A stretch of DNA of 64,000 nucleotides from Streptomyces sp. TS71-3 (GTDB taxonomy: Bacteria > Actinomycetota > Actinomycetes > Streptomycetales > Streptomycetaceae): contig NZ_BNEL01000001.1 in NCBI RefSeq assembly GCF_018327685.1, forward strand, positions 2,294,001-2,358,000, read 5' to 3'. The position numbers and the translations under genes were made by a program. The notes beneath the pieces are model-generated. The model did no database searches. It was not told the DNA's origin and worked only from the letters and a program-made list of their open reading frames with translations. Position 1 is the stretch's first letter. Every line of letters starts with the position of its first letter. Shown here in pieces: positions 45,915-54,898 of the stretch.

Positions 45915-46646
45915 CTACGGGGTCACGGATTCCCCGTCGGGAACCGTCTTCGGCAGTCGCGCCTCATCCGCGCAGCCCAGTTTCTCCGCCAGGTGCCTGG
46001 CGACGGAATTGAGGATGGTCATCCTGTCCTTGCTGATGGAGTGTCCCTTCAGCTGGTTTCCGGAACTGAAGGCACTCGCGTCCACATAACTCGTCGTGCC
46101 TTCCGTGCCTTTCGTCGGGCAGGCGAAGTACAGGGTGGTGGAGTCGTCACCGGAGGTGGCGGCGTAGGCGCCCAGCCGGTAGAAGGTGAGTTCCCTGCCG
46201 GGTTCCGCCTTCTCCACGGCCGCTCTGGTCGGGTGGCTGTCTGCCGCCTTGAAGTCCAGCTGGATCAGCGGGGCGCCACTGGTATCACCCCGCAGATAGA
46301 GGGTGCACCTGCTGCGCAGTTCCGTCTTGTCGTGCAGATGCGCTGCGGCCCTGCTGAGAGAGAAGGTGTTGGGCCGGCCCGCGTCGGTCTCTCCGGTAAG
46401 TTCTTTGAACCTGTCGTCATTGCCGAGACGTTTGAGCGACGCAGCCGCCAGTTTGTCCAACGCCCCGTCGCAGACCCGGCTGGCTGGTGTGCTCGACGGC
46501 GCCGGCCTGTCGCCGGCATTCTCGTTGCCCGAGCATGCCGACAGGCCGGTCATCGCCGTGAGCGTCGCTGCCACGGCCACCGCACGTGCGAGGAACAGCC
46601 GGCGATGCCGATGGCTCGACGTCTCGGCAGAAGGCGAATTACGCAT
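45915..46646 (-). CDS. Four-cysteine lipoprotein, paralogue 1
   Basis: The 243-residue protein begins MRNSPSAETSSHRHRRLFLA with a basic n-region and a hydrophobic core ending in the lipobox LSAC, so it is an exported lipoprotein. Four Cys of the mature part (RVCDGAL, SRCTLYL, FACPTKG, LGCADEA) are conserved in the paralogue at 46826, suggesting two disulfides. Conserved blocks shared by both are GAPLIQLDFKAADSHPTR and LGAYAATSGDDSTTLYFACP. No enzyme motif is recognised. Immediately upstream lies a remnant of the end of the large ESX-type gene, so this gene arose by duplication of a unit. Confidence 0.9.
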   Translation of the reverse strand: MRNSPSAETSSHRHRRLFLARAVAVAATLTAMTGLSACSGNENAGDRPAPSSTPASRVCDGALDKLAAASLKRLGNDDRFKELTGETDAGRPNTFSLSRAAAHLHDKTELRSRCTLYLRGDTSGAPLIQLDFKAADSHPTRAAVEKAEPGRELTFYRLGAYAATSGDDSTTLYFACPTKGTEGTTSYVDASAFSSGNQLKGHSISKDRMTILNSVARHLAEKLGCADEARLPKTVPDGESVTP

Positions 46647-46654
46647 GGAACCCT

Positions 46655-46730
46655 TCAATCCTTGTACGGGGGCGATCCCGGAGGTCGTCCTCGCCGCCAC
46701 CGGTCGAGAGATCGTTTGAGCACATGCCGA
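46655..46730 (-). pseudogene. Duplicated 3' end of the large WXG-headed gene
   Basis: On the minus strand the bases down to 46655 align with the last codons of the gene ending at 47548. Both end in CCCCCGTACAAGGAYTGA (PPYKD-stop) and share ACCGGT and GAGGAC blocks at matching spacing upstream; a one-base deletion breaks the frame. Both copies are followed within 5-8 bases by a lipoprotein gene starting MRN. The upper limit is approximate. Confidence 0.75.
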
Positions 46731-46825
46731 CACCGCGCACGTATGCGTCGAGGCCGCCGACACCGCGCCGTAAGCCGGCGGCCGCCCGGCCGGAACCGGG
46801 TGGCCACGGCTCGATCCTTCATGGG

Positions 46826-47542
46826 CTACTGCTGTGCGGATTCGCCCTCCGGTACCGCGGACGGCAGATGCGCCTCGTCCGCGCAGCCCAGCTGATCGGC
46901 GAGCCGGCGGGCGAAGGAGTTGAGGACGGTCATCCGGTCCTTGCTGGTGGAGTCGCCCTTCAACTGGCCCGCCGTGGTGTACATCGACGCGTCCACATAA
47001 CGCGACTGCCGGCCGCCCGAGCCCTTCGTGGTGCACGCGAAGTACAGGGCGGTGGAGTTCTCGTCGCTGGTGGCCGCGTAGGCGCCCAGGTCGTAGAACG
47101 TGAGGTCCTTGCCGGACGACAGCTTCTCCACCTCGGAGCGGGTCGGATGGTCGTCGGCGGCCTTGAAGTCCAGCCGGAGGAGCGGGGCGCCGCTGCTGTC
47201 GCCGGGCAGGTAGACGTTGCACTCGTCGTGCTGTGCCGAGCCGCTCAGCTGGGCCGCGGCGTTGCCCAGCGAGAAGTGGCTCCCGCTGAGTTCCCGGAAG
47301 CCGTCGGTGCCCGACAGCCGCTTCAGGGCCGCCGCGGCCGACCCGTCGAACGCGCCGCCGCAGACGTGCCCCGCGGGCGTCGACGAGGCCTCCGGCGGCT
47401 TGCTCTGGTTGCCCGAACCGTCGTCCGAGCAGGCGGTCACACCGGCCAGCGCCGTCGCCGCCGCGGCGGCCCACAGCGCTCCGGTGAGGAGTCCGCCGCG
47501 CCGGCTTGGGCGGCGCACCCCGGAGGGATGGAAGTTTCGCAC
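46826..47542 (-). CDS. Four-cysteine lipoprotein, paralogue 2
   Basis: This 238-residue lipoprotein starts at GTG 47542, five bases after the stop of the large WXG-headed gene, so the two are co-transcribed. The signal ends in VTAC (lipobox). The mature part is clearly homologous to the protein at 45915: HVCGGAF, DECNVYL, FACTTKG and LGCADEA carry the conserved Cys, with GAPLLRLDFKAADDHPTR and LGAYAATSDENSTALYFACT. Function is unknown; its fixed position behind a probable ESX substrate would suit an immunity or surface partner protein, which is inference. Confidence 0.92.
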   Translation of the reverse strand: MRNFHPSGVRRPSRRGGLLTGALWAAAAATALAGVTACSDDGSGNQSKPPEASSTPAGHVCGGAFDGSAAAALKRLSGTDGFRELSGSHFSLGNAAAQLSGSAQHDECNVYLPGDSSGAPLLRLDFKAADDHPTRSEVEKLSSGKDLTFYDLGAYAATSDENSTALYFACTTKGSGGRQSRYVDASMYTTAGQLKGDSTSKDRMTVLNSFARRLADQLGCADEAHLPSAVPEGESAQQ

Positions 47543-47547
47543 GGTCC

Positions 47548-49809
47548 TCAGTCCTTGTACGGGGGGCGGCCGCGGTACCTGTCCTCGTTGGGACCGGTGC
47601 CGTAGTACTTGTCATTGAGGTCGCCCACGACGTTGTCGTAGTCGCCCTTCTGCTCGTGACCCCGGAAGTAGTAGTCGTAGTCGTTGCCGATGGTGTCGGC
47701 GCCCGCTTCGAAGAACTTCTGGCTGGTCATCTGCGCCTTCGCGGTGGGGTCGTCCTCGGCCTTGTCCGCGGCGTTGTCGATGCCCTGGCCGATGAACTCC
47801 TCCACCGCGCTTCCGGCGGTCTCCGTGGCGAGCGGGATGATGGCCATGCCCGCCCCCTCGGCTCCGGGAATGGCGGCCACGCCCGCGCCGATCGTGACGC
47901 CGACGCCCCACTTGATCCAGTCCGTGGACCTGCCCAGCGACTTGTTGGCGTCGTCGGAGTCCGCACCGTAGTCGGCCGCCGCCTGCTGGACGCGGGAGTG
48001 GTCCAGCACGCCGCGGGTCTGGGCCTCCAGGCCCAGCGCGTCCTTGGCGCGGTCGTAGTGCTCCTGGTCCGTCGGGGGATTCTGCTGGAGCAGGCTCAGC
48101 GTGTAGAGGTGCTGGGCACCGGATGTGATCTTGTGGGATTCCTCGTTCTGCCCCAGGACGCTGAGGAAGTTGATGGCACCGGCGTTGCCGAAGTCCGCGC
48201 GGCCGGGGTAGCGGGCCGGGTAGTTGTCGTCGTCCCTGCCGTGGTCGCCGATGCCGGACATGCTGTAGTCGATGTCGTCGATGTAGGCCGACGCCATCTT
48301 GCCCAGGCTGTCCGCCAGCTCCGGGTGGTCGTGCAGCGTCTTCGGCCCGTTCTCGCCGCCGTAGAGGTAGGCGACCTGCTCCATGACCCCCGCCGTGTCG
48401 GCGGTGCGGTGGTCGACGAAGGCGCCCGGACCGGGGGGCTTGGCGTCGTACGCGTACCCGGTCGTGGCCGACTCCAGCGCATGCCCCAGAGCGTCCTGGC
48501 CGGCCATGTAGCCGTGCTTCGTCTGGGGGTCGTCCGACCACCAGTGCCGTTCCTCGGTCAGGTACTTGAAGTGGTCGTTGAGCTCGGAGTCCTGGTCGAC
48601 CGTGCCCTTGACGCCCTCGGGCTGCGCGAAGAACTGCGTGGACGCGTCCGGGTTGTGCCCGAGCGCCTCCAGGAAGCCCGTCATCGGGTCCCGGCCCCGG
48701 TCGCCCTTGCCGTAGAAGTTGAGGTCCGACTGGTCGAAGTTGTTGATCCAGTGGTTCAGGTCCTCGTCGTCCCACTGCTTGTCGTAGGCGACGAGCTTGT
48801 CGCCGTAGTCGTTCAGGAACTGGTCGTCGTAGTCCCCGAACCGCATCAGGGCGCTCATCACCTGGAAGCCCTTGGGGTAGCCGTCCTTGTCGTCCCCCAT
48901 GCCCTGCGGGCCGAGGTCGACCATCTGCTTCTCCCACTTCTCCATCGCGGGGCTGTCGGAGAGCGTTGCTGTGCCGAGGGTGATGCCGAGGCTCTTCTGG
49001 AGCTCCTTGGCCAGCTGCTGCCGTTCCGGATCGTAGGTGGGGTACTGCGGGTCCGCGAGGTCCGCCCAGAACTGGAGGGTCTTCTTCGGGCCGACGTCGA
49101 GCGCCAGGGTCTCGGAGAAGAGGGGGTCCTTGCCGTACTTGGTGAGGTCGGCGTTGAGCGTCTTGAGCTCCGCGTCGCTCAGGTCCTTCGGATCCTTCTT
49201 CATCAGCTTGGCCATGTCTTCGGCGGCCTTGATGGCGTTCGCCGCGGAGTCACGGTCCTTGTAGTTCGCGTCGGAGAACCCGTACTTCGCCTGGTCGACG
49301 ATGAGCCGCAGGGCCTTGGCGGCGGAGGTGTCGCTGTCGGTGGCGTTCTTGAGGATCCGCTGGACCTCGTCGCGCAGGTCGGCGACGTCCTGCTCGGTGT
49401 GCTCGGGAACCTTCGTGCCCTGCGCGGCCCGGTCGGGGTGGATGTTCATGGCCACGGTGAAGCCGCCGTGCCCGGTGTCCACCACGGTGAGGTTCTTCTT
49501 CAGGCCGCGGTCGATGGCGTCGTTGAGCTGCTTGCGGTAGCCGGTGAGCTCGTCGTTGGTGTCCTTGAGGATGTTGTGGACGGTGCTCGCCTGGGTGTGC
49601 GCGTCGTCGAACTCGCCGGCGGTCTTGTCGATGAAGCCGCGGGAGACCTGCGAGTTCACACCGGCCCAGTTCGCCTTGTCCGCCTTGCCCTTGAGGTTCT
49701 GCCGGGCGTCGCGGGCCAGGGTCTCGAGCTTCTTGGTCATCTCGTCCCAGTCGGTGATGGCCTCACCGAGCTTGGAGAAGTTGCCGAAGCGGAGCGCGTC
49801 GAGGTCCAT
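47548..49809 (-). CDS. Large WXG100-headed protein, candidate ESX substrate
   Basis: The 753-residue protein starts at ATG 49809, overlapping the preceding stop by one base. Residues 1-100 look like a WXG100 hairpin: long helices around Trp48-Ala-Gly50 (KANWAGVNSQVSRGFIDKTA). The middle is acidic and helical, repeatedly mentioning short Asp/Tyr-rich motifs (FGDYDDQFLNDYGDK, RHWWSDDPQTKHGYM). It resembles large DUF6571-type Streptomyces proteins from memory. A Gly/Ala-rich hydrophobic stretch at about 625-680 (WGVGVTIGAGVAAIPGAEGA) could insert in a membrane. The end is very polar. No toxin active site is recognised. It is flanked by a small helical partner and a lipoprotein. Confidence 0.8.
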   Translation of the reverse strand: MDLDALRFGNFSKLGEAITDWDEMTKKLETLARDARQNLKGKADKANWAGVNSQVSRGFIDKTAGEFDDAHTQASTVHNILKDTNDELTGYRKQLNDAIDRGLKKNLTVVDTGHGGFTVAMNIHPDRAAQGTKVPEHTEQDVADLRDEVQRILKNATDSDTSAAKALRLIVDQAKYGFSDANYKDRDSAANAIKAAEDMAKLMKKDPKDLSDAELKTLNADLTKYGKDPLFSETLALDVGPKKTLQFWADLADPQYPTYDPERQQLAKELQKSLGITLGTATLSDSPAMEKWEKQMVDLGPQGMGDDKDGYPKGFQVMSALMRFGDYDDQFLNDYGDKLVAYDKQWDDEDLNHWINNFDQSDLNFYGKGDRGRDPMTGFLEALGHNPDASTQFFAQPEGVKGTVDQDSELNDHFKYLTEERHWWSDDPQTKHGYMAGQDALGHALESATTGYAYDAKPPGPGAFVDHRTADTAGVMEQVAYLYGGENGPKTLHDHPELADSLGKMASAYIDDIDYSMSGIGDHGRDDDNYPARYPGRADFGNAGAINFLSVLGQNEESHKITSGAQHLYTLSLLQQNPPTDQEHYDRAKDALGLEAQTRGVLDHSRVQQAAADYGADSDDANKSLGRSTDWIKWGVGVTIGAGVAAIPGAEGAGMAIIPLATETAGSAVEEFIGQGIDNAADKAEDDPTAKAQMTSQKFFEAGADTIGNDYDYYFRGHEQKGDYDNVVGDLNDKYYGTGPNEDRYRGRPPYKD

Positions 49810-50258
49810 CAGCTGCCCTTCCGCTCGTCGAACCCGTGGTCCAGCTCGGAGATGCTGCTGAGGGTCCCGGCGATGTAGACCTCGTCGTCCGCGTGCGCCT
49901 TCTTGGTGAAGTCCATGTGGTTGGAGATGTGCGCGCAGGCGTCGAGCAGGTTCTGGCACTGGTCGATCCAGCGCTCGGCGACGTGGTCGAGGGCGCCGCC
50001 GATCGCGAAGCCCTCCTTCTCCAGGCCGCCCGCGGCGCCCATGGAGGACAGCCGCGCGTGGTCGCTGTACTTGTTGAAGTCGTTGTACAGCTTGTACGCG
50101 GCGTCACCCACGGCGGCCAGGTCCTTCTGGCTGACCTGGAGATCGCCGCCCGGCGGGGTCGAGCTGCCCCCGTCCACCGGAACCGAGTTCAACTCCATCC
50201 GCGCGGAATGCCGCCCCGCAGCCTCTGCTTTGAGCTGCTCCCACTCGTCCCATGCCAT
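49809..50258 (-). CDS. Small helical protein coupled to the WXG-headed gene
   Basis: This 149-residue protein has no named family that I recognise. After a short helical start (MAWDEWEQLKAEAAGRHSAR) comes a Gly/Pro-rich linker, then a helical hairpin (LQVSQKDLAAVGDAAYKLYN and ALDHVAERWIDQCQNLLDAC) ending AHADDEVYIAGTLSSISELD. Size and secondary structure fit a WXG100-like partner or chaperone for the downstream protein. The stop overlaps the next start by one base, implying coupled translation. No WXG triplet is present. Confidence 0.8.
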   Translation of the reverse strand: MAWDEWEQLKAEAAGRHSARMELNSVPVDGGSSTPPGGDLQVSQKDLAAVGDAAYKLYNDFNKYSDHARLSSMGAAGGLEKEGFAIGGALDHVAERWIDQCQNLLDACAHISNHMDFTKKAHADDEVYIAGTLSSISELDHGFDERKGS

Positions 50259-50534
50259 CCGGCAACCCTTTCCCCGTTATGCGGCTGTCGCTCGGCGGAC
50301 CGGTGCCCCGACCGGCTCCCCCGCCGCCCTCCGCGTGTCCCCGTTCCCCGCCCCGTTGGCGCGAATTCTCCGTGCGACCGGGCAAGCGTCCGACTACTGA
50401 GGGCAGGCGTCAACCTACCAATGGGAGAGGCGCGGGGGTGGTGGAGGATGGGGGCAGGGAGCAGGTTGTTGTGCGGGGTTGGTGGGGGCTTCGTGGCCGG
50501 TTCGGGGTGGGTGCGAGCCGGATGCCCGGTGCCG
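50259..50534. other. Gap holding the promoter of the WXG-headed island genes
   Basis: Between the island's first gene and the eccC terminator no coding sequence is supported. On the minus strand a TTGACG hexamer lies at 50413-50408, but no well-spaced -10 is seen. A ribosome-binding GAAAGGG precedes ATG 50258. Confidence 0.4.
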
Positions 50535-50576
50535 GCCCCACCCGGCCCGACGAGAGGTGGGCGGTCCGGGTGGGGC
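50535..50576 (-). terminator. Terminator of eccC
   Basis: GCCCCACCCGG (50535-50545) pairs perfectly with CCGGGTGGGGC (50566-50576) across a 20-base loop, 47 bases past the eccC stop. Confidence 0.7.
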
Positions 50577-50622
50577 AGCAGGGGAAACGAGCAGAGCGAG
50601 CTGGGCGCAAAACCGCCGGAAC

Positions 50623-53600
50623 TCAGTGGACGTCCGGCATCAGACCCGTCTGGACCAGCGGCCTGCCCCGCCGCCGGGAGATGAAGACGCCGCGGCCGGT
50701 GGGCATCGGGCGCGGGCGGACGCCCGCCATGAGATCGCCCTCGCTGGGGTCGCCGGAGAGCATGAGCCCCTGCGCGCCGAGCTCCGTCATCCGCTGGATG
50801 AACGGCTCGTAGGTGGCCCGCCCCGCGCCCGCCGAGCTGCGGGCGATGATGAAGCGGACGCCGACGTCCCGGGCGAACGGCAGCATCTCGGTGAGGTCGG
50901 ACAGCGGGTTGCCGCTGGACGTGGAGACCAGGTCGTAGTCGTCGACGACCACGAAGACCGTCGGGCCCCGCCACCAGCTCCGCTCCCGCAGCTGCTGTGC
51001 CGTGACCTCCGCGGTGGGCGTGCGCCGCTGCATCAGGTCCGCCAGGGCCTCCACGTGGTGCCCCATGGCGTTGGACATCGGCACGTACTCCGCGAGGTGC
51101 GTGCGGGGCGTGACGTCCAGCAGGGCGCGGCGGTTGTCGACCACGAAGAACTTGCAGGCGTCGCCCGAGTACCGCTCCGTGAGCTGCTTGATGAGCAGCC
51201 GCAGCAGGTTCGACTTGCCCGACTCGCTCTCGCCGTAGACGAGCAGGAACGGGTCCTGCTCGAAGTCGATGAAGACCGGCTCCAGGTTGTTCTCGTCGAG
51301 CGCGAAGGCCACCCCGCGCTCGGGGTGCACGTGCCCGGCCGGCAGCTGGGCCGCGGGGAACTCGCGCGGCAGCAGCCGCACCTCGGGTGCGCCCGGGACC
51401 GTCCAGTGCCGCGAGACCTCGGTGGCCAGCGACGTGGTGGCCTCGGAGAGCTCCGTGTCGGACTGGAGCCCGTCGATGCGCGGCACCGCCGCCATGAAGT
51501 GGGCCTTCTGCGGGGTCTGGCCGCGGCCGGGCACGCCCGCCGGCACGTTCGCGGCGACCTTGCGGTCGAACTCCGAGTCCATCGGGTCGCCCAGCCTCAG
51601 CTCCAGCCGGTTCATCAGCTGGTCCTTGAGGTTGGAGCGCACCTCCATCGAACGGGAGGCGGCCAGCACCAGGTGGATGCCGTAGCCGAGGCCCCGGGCG
51701 GCGATGTCGAGGACGTACTCCTCCAGCGCCTCGTAGTCGGAGCGGAAGCTGCCCCAGCCGTCGATGATCAGGAAGACGTCGCCCCAGGGCTGGTCCGTCA
51801 CGGAGATGTCGCCCCGCGCGCGCCGCGAGCGGAACTCCGCGATCGAGCTGATGCCCGTCGTGCGGAAGTACTCCTCGCGCCGGCTCATCACCCCGTACAC
51901 CTCGGAGACCGTGCGCCGCACCTTCTCCGGGTCGAGCCGGGAGGCGACCCCGCCGACGTGCGGCAGCCCGGCCACGGCGACCATGCCGCCGCCACCGAAG
52001 TCGAGACCGTAGAACTGCACCTCGTGCGGGGTGTGGGTGAGCGCGAACGACGCCACCAGGGTGCGCAGCAGCGTGGACTTGCCGGACTGCGGGCCGCCGA
52101 TGAGCTGCATGTGGCCGGCGGCTCCGGAGAAGTCGCACCACAGCGGGTCGCGCCGCTGCTCGTACGGCTTGTCGACGAGGCCGAGCGGGACGACGAGCCT
52201 TCCCGCGCCCTCGTAGCCCGGCTGGGTCAGGCCCCGCCCCTGCACGGGTGCGAGGCCCGGCAGCAGCGCGTCCAGCGGCGGCGGGGTGTCCAGCGGCGGC
52301 AGCCACACCTGGTGCGCCGCCGGGCCCTGCGCCTCCAGACGGCGCACGATCACATCGAGGACGGTGTCGGCGAGGACGCTGTCCTCGGCCCTGCCGGACT
52401 CCGCGCCGCCCTGCCCCCGCTCACCGGGGTCGGCGTAGTGCACGGGCACCGGCGCCGCCGTGAACAGCACCGGCCGCCGCTGCACCGGCACCGGACCGCC
52501 CAGGGCGGCCTGCTGGGCGCCGGAGCGGTACACCCCGGAGACGTACGCTGCCTTGAACCGCACCATCTCGTCCGTACCGAACTTCAGGTAACCGGAACCG
52601 GGCACGTTCGGCAGGTGGTAGGCGTCGGGGACGCCCAGCGCGGCGCGGGACTCCGCGGCGGAGAACGTCCGCAGACCCACACGGTAGGACAGGTAGGTCT
52701 CCAGGCCGCGCAGCCGCCCCTCCTCCAGGCGCTGCGAGGCCAGCAGCAGGTGGACGCCGAGCGAGCGGCCGATGCGGCCGATCTGGACGAACATCTCGAT
52801 GAAATCGGGCTTGGCGGTCAGCAGCTCGCTGAACTCGTCGATGACCAGGACCAGCGAGGGGATCGGCTGGAGCGGCGCGCCCGCGGCGCGGGCCTTCTCG
52901 TAGTCGTGGATGTTGGCGTAGTTGCCGGCGTCCCGCAGCATCTCCTGGCGGCGGTTGAGCTCGCCGCGGATGGAGTCGCCCATCCGGTCCACCAGCGTGA
53001 GGTCGTCGGCGAGGTTGGTGATCACCGCGGCGACGTGCGGCATCTGCGCCATGCCCGCGAACGTCGCACCGCCCTTGAAGTCGGCGAGGACGAAGTTCAG
53101 CGTCTCCGACGAGTGGGTCACCGCGAGGCCCAGCACCAGGGTGCGCAGCAGCTCCGACTTGCCGGAACCGGTGGCGCCCACGCACAGGCCGTGCGGGCCC
53201 ATGCCCTCCTGCGCGGCCTCCTTCAGGTCCAGCATCACGGGGCGGCCGTCCTCGCCGAGGCCGATGGGCACGCGCAGCCGCTCAGCGAGGGCCCGCGGCC
53301 GCCAGGTCCGCTTGGTGTCCACCGAGGCGGCGTCGCCCAGGCCCAGCAGGTCCGTGAACTCCAGGTTGGCCAGCAGCGGTTCGTCGTCCTCGCCGCCCGA
53401 CGCCACCCGCAGCGGCGCCAGCTGGCGGGCCAGCGCCTCCGCGGCCTCGTACGACATCAGGTCGGGCGTGCCCTCGTAGACCAGGCCGTCCTCGGACTCC
53501 AGGTGGACCGTGCGCGGGTGCACGACGACCGACAGGCCGCCGCGCGCCCCGGACAGCTCGCCGCTCACCACCTCCACGACCGTCACGCCCTGGAGCCCCT

Positions 53601-54597
53601 CCGGGCTGGCGAGCGTGGAGACCGGCAGCAGCGAGGTGCCGTCCAGGATGACGACGATGTGCGGCTCCTCCGGCAGCGGGGCGCCCGCCGGGTGGAAGCG
53701 CGGCCGGCCCTGGAGGCGGGCGGCGAGCAGCTCTTCGAGCTCCATCGTGTCGCGCGTGATCAGGCGGCGGGTGCCCGCACCGTCCGCCGGGCCGGGCGCC
53801 TGGGAGTGCGGCAGCCACTTGGCCCACTCCCAGTGCGGACCCGCGTCGCGGCCCGCGGCCACCGCGATCACCAGGTCCTCGGGCGAGTGCAGCGACGCCA
53901 GCGACGCGGCGAGCGCCCGGGCGGTGGCCCGCGCGGACACCGGGTCGCCGCTGATGGTCAGGTGGTAGAAGGCGCGCAGGGAGATCGCCATCGGCAGCGC
54001 GTCGAGGGTGCTGTGCAGCGCGAGGAAGCGCTGCATGGCGTGCGCGGTGAGCGGCTCCAGCTGCTCCACGGGCGCCATGTGCGGGGGGATCAGCGGGGAG
54101 GCCAGGGACTGCGGGCCGAGTCCGATGCGCACCTGCGCGAAGTCGTCGTCGCCGGGGCGGCGTTCCCACACGCGGCTGCCCTCGGCGACCAGCGCCCACA
54201 GCTGCTCGGGTGAGGGGTGCAGGTAGTACTGGGCGTCCCGTTGCGCCTGTGCCGTGTCCCGGACGGTGTGCCGGGTCTGCGACAGGTACAGCAGGTAGTC
54301 GCGGCGCATGTTCGCCAACTCGCCCTGCGTGCCCCGGCGGTAGCGGATCACCATGGAGATCGACATCGCGATCGTCGACGCCACCATCACCGCGCCCATG
54401 ACCTTCATGAACGGCTGCGTGGTCGGCATGAAGTAGAAGACGACGGAGCCGCCCATGCCCAGCATGGGCAGCAACTGCATCATCGCGCCCTCCTGCTGAC
54501 CCCGCGGCAGCTCGGGCGGGGATTGCAGCTCGATGTCCTCCGTCGGCACCTCCGACGGCAGAATCCGTGGTGGGCGCTTGACGATGATCTGGCTCAC
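50623..54597 (-). CDS. eccC: Type VII secretion ATPase EccC
   Basis: EccC is the FtsK/SpoIIIE-like motor of the ESX machine; it recognises WXG100 substrates. All domains are in one 1,324-residue chain. Two membrane helices lie near residues 40-85 (LLPMLGMGGSVVFYFMPTTQ and VMGAVMVASTIAMSISMVIR). A cytoplasmic stalk domain is followed by three ATPase domains with Walker A at 474-481 (GATGSGKS), 834-841 (GGPQSGKS) and 1122-1129 (GESESGKS). Walker B strands read LVLVIDEFSEL, VFLIIDGWGSF and VFVVVDDYDLV; only the first has the standard catalytic Glu. The gene is divergent from eccD. Confidence 0.96.
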   Translation of the reverse strand: MSQIIVKRPPRILPSEVPTEDIELQSPPELPRGQQEGAMMQLLPMLGMGGSVVFYFMPTTQPFMKVMGAVMVASTIAMSISMVIRYRRGTQGELANMRRDYLLYLSQTRHTVRDTAQAQRDAQYYLHPSPEQLWALVAEGSRVWERRPGDDDFAQVRIGLGPQSLASPLIPPHMAPVEQLEPLTAHAMQRFLALHSTLDALPMAISLRAFYHLTISGDPVSARATARALAASLASLHSPEDLVIAVAAGRDAGPHWEWAKWLPHSQAPGPADGAGTRRLITRDTMELEELLAARLQGRPRFHPAGAPLPEEPHIVVILDGTSLLPVSTLASPEGLQGVTVVEVVSGELSGARGGLSVVVHPRTVHLESEDGLVYEGTPDLMSYEAAEALARQLAPLRVASGGEDDEPLLANLEFTDLLGLGDAASVDTKRTWRPRALAERLRVPIGLGEDGRPVMLDLKEAAQEGMGPHGLCVGATGSGKSELLRTLVLGLAVTHSSETLNFVLADFKGGATFAGMAQMPHVAAVITNLADDLTLVDRMGDSIRGELNRRQEMLRDAGNYANIHDYEKARAAGAPLQPIPSLVLVIDEFSELLTAKPDFIEMFVQIGRIGRSLGVHLLLASQRLEEGRLRGLETYLSYRVGLRTFSAAESRAALGVPDAYHLPNVPGSGYLKFGTDEMVRFKAAYVSGVYRSGAQQAALGGPVPVQRRPVLFTAAPVPVHYADPGERGQGGAESGRAEDSVLADTVLDVIVRRLEAQGPAAHQVWLPPLDTPPPLDALLPGLAPVQGRGLTQPGYEGAGRLVVPLGLVDKPYEQRRDPLWCDFSGAAGHMQLIGGPQSGKSTLLRTLVASFALTHTPHEVQFYGLDFGGGGMVAVAGLPHVGGVASRLDPEKVRRTVSEVYGVMSRREEYFRTTGISSIAEFRSRRARGDISVTDQPWGDVFLIIDGWGSFRSDYEALEEYVLDIAARGLGYGIHLVLAASRSMEVRSNLKDQLMNRLELRLGDPMDSEFDRKVAANVPAGVPGRGQTPQKAHFMAAVPRIDGLQSDTELSEATTSLATEVSRHWTVPGAPEVRLLPREFPAAQLPAGHVHPERGVAFALDENNLEPVFIDFEQDPFLLVYGESESGKSNLLRLLIKQLTERYSGDACKFFVVDNRRALLDVTPRTHLAEYVPMSNAMGHHVEALADLMQRRTPTAEVTAQQLRERSWWRGPTVFVVVDDYDLVSTSSGNPLSDLTEMLPFARDVGVRFIIARSSAGAGRATYEPFIQRMTELGAQGLMLSGDPSEGDLMAGVRPRPMPTGRGVFISRRRGRPLVQTGLMPDVH

Positions 54598-54898
54598 TGC
54601 TCGTCCATTTCTGCGGATTTCTTAGGTCCGCGTCCCCCGAGACGTGTTCTGACGGACGCCGATGCGCCGTGCGATCCTACTGACATATGAGCGGGGAAGC
54701 GGACGGTAGGGTGTCGCCCGCACGTCCGCGCAGGCGCGAAAGAGCCACCGGGTCCGGGCAGATGGCCCGCGGTCCCCTGCCGGCCGTCCGCCCGGGGCCG
54801 CGGCAACGGGACCGGGACGGCCGGCCCCGCGCAGGCCCGGCAGGCGGTCCTCGACGGGCGAGGCCCAGGGACCCGTGACCCATGAGGGGGAATAACAG
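54598..54898. other. Divergent eccC/eccD intergenic region
   Basis: The 301 bases between the two ESX genes hold no supported coding sequence. Both promoters should be here; a weak TAGGGT lies at 54707-54712 on the plus strand, but no confident -35/-10 pair was found. The eccD ribosome-binding site is GAGGGGG at about 54884. Confidence 0.35.
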
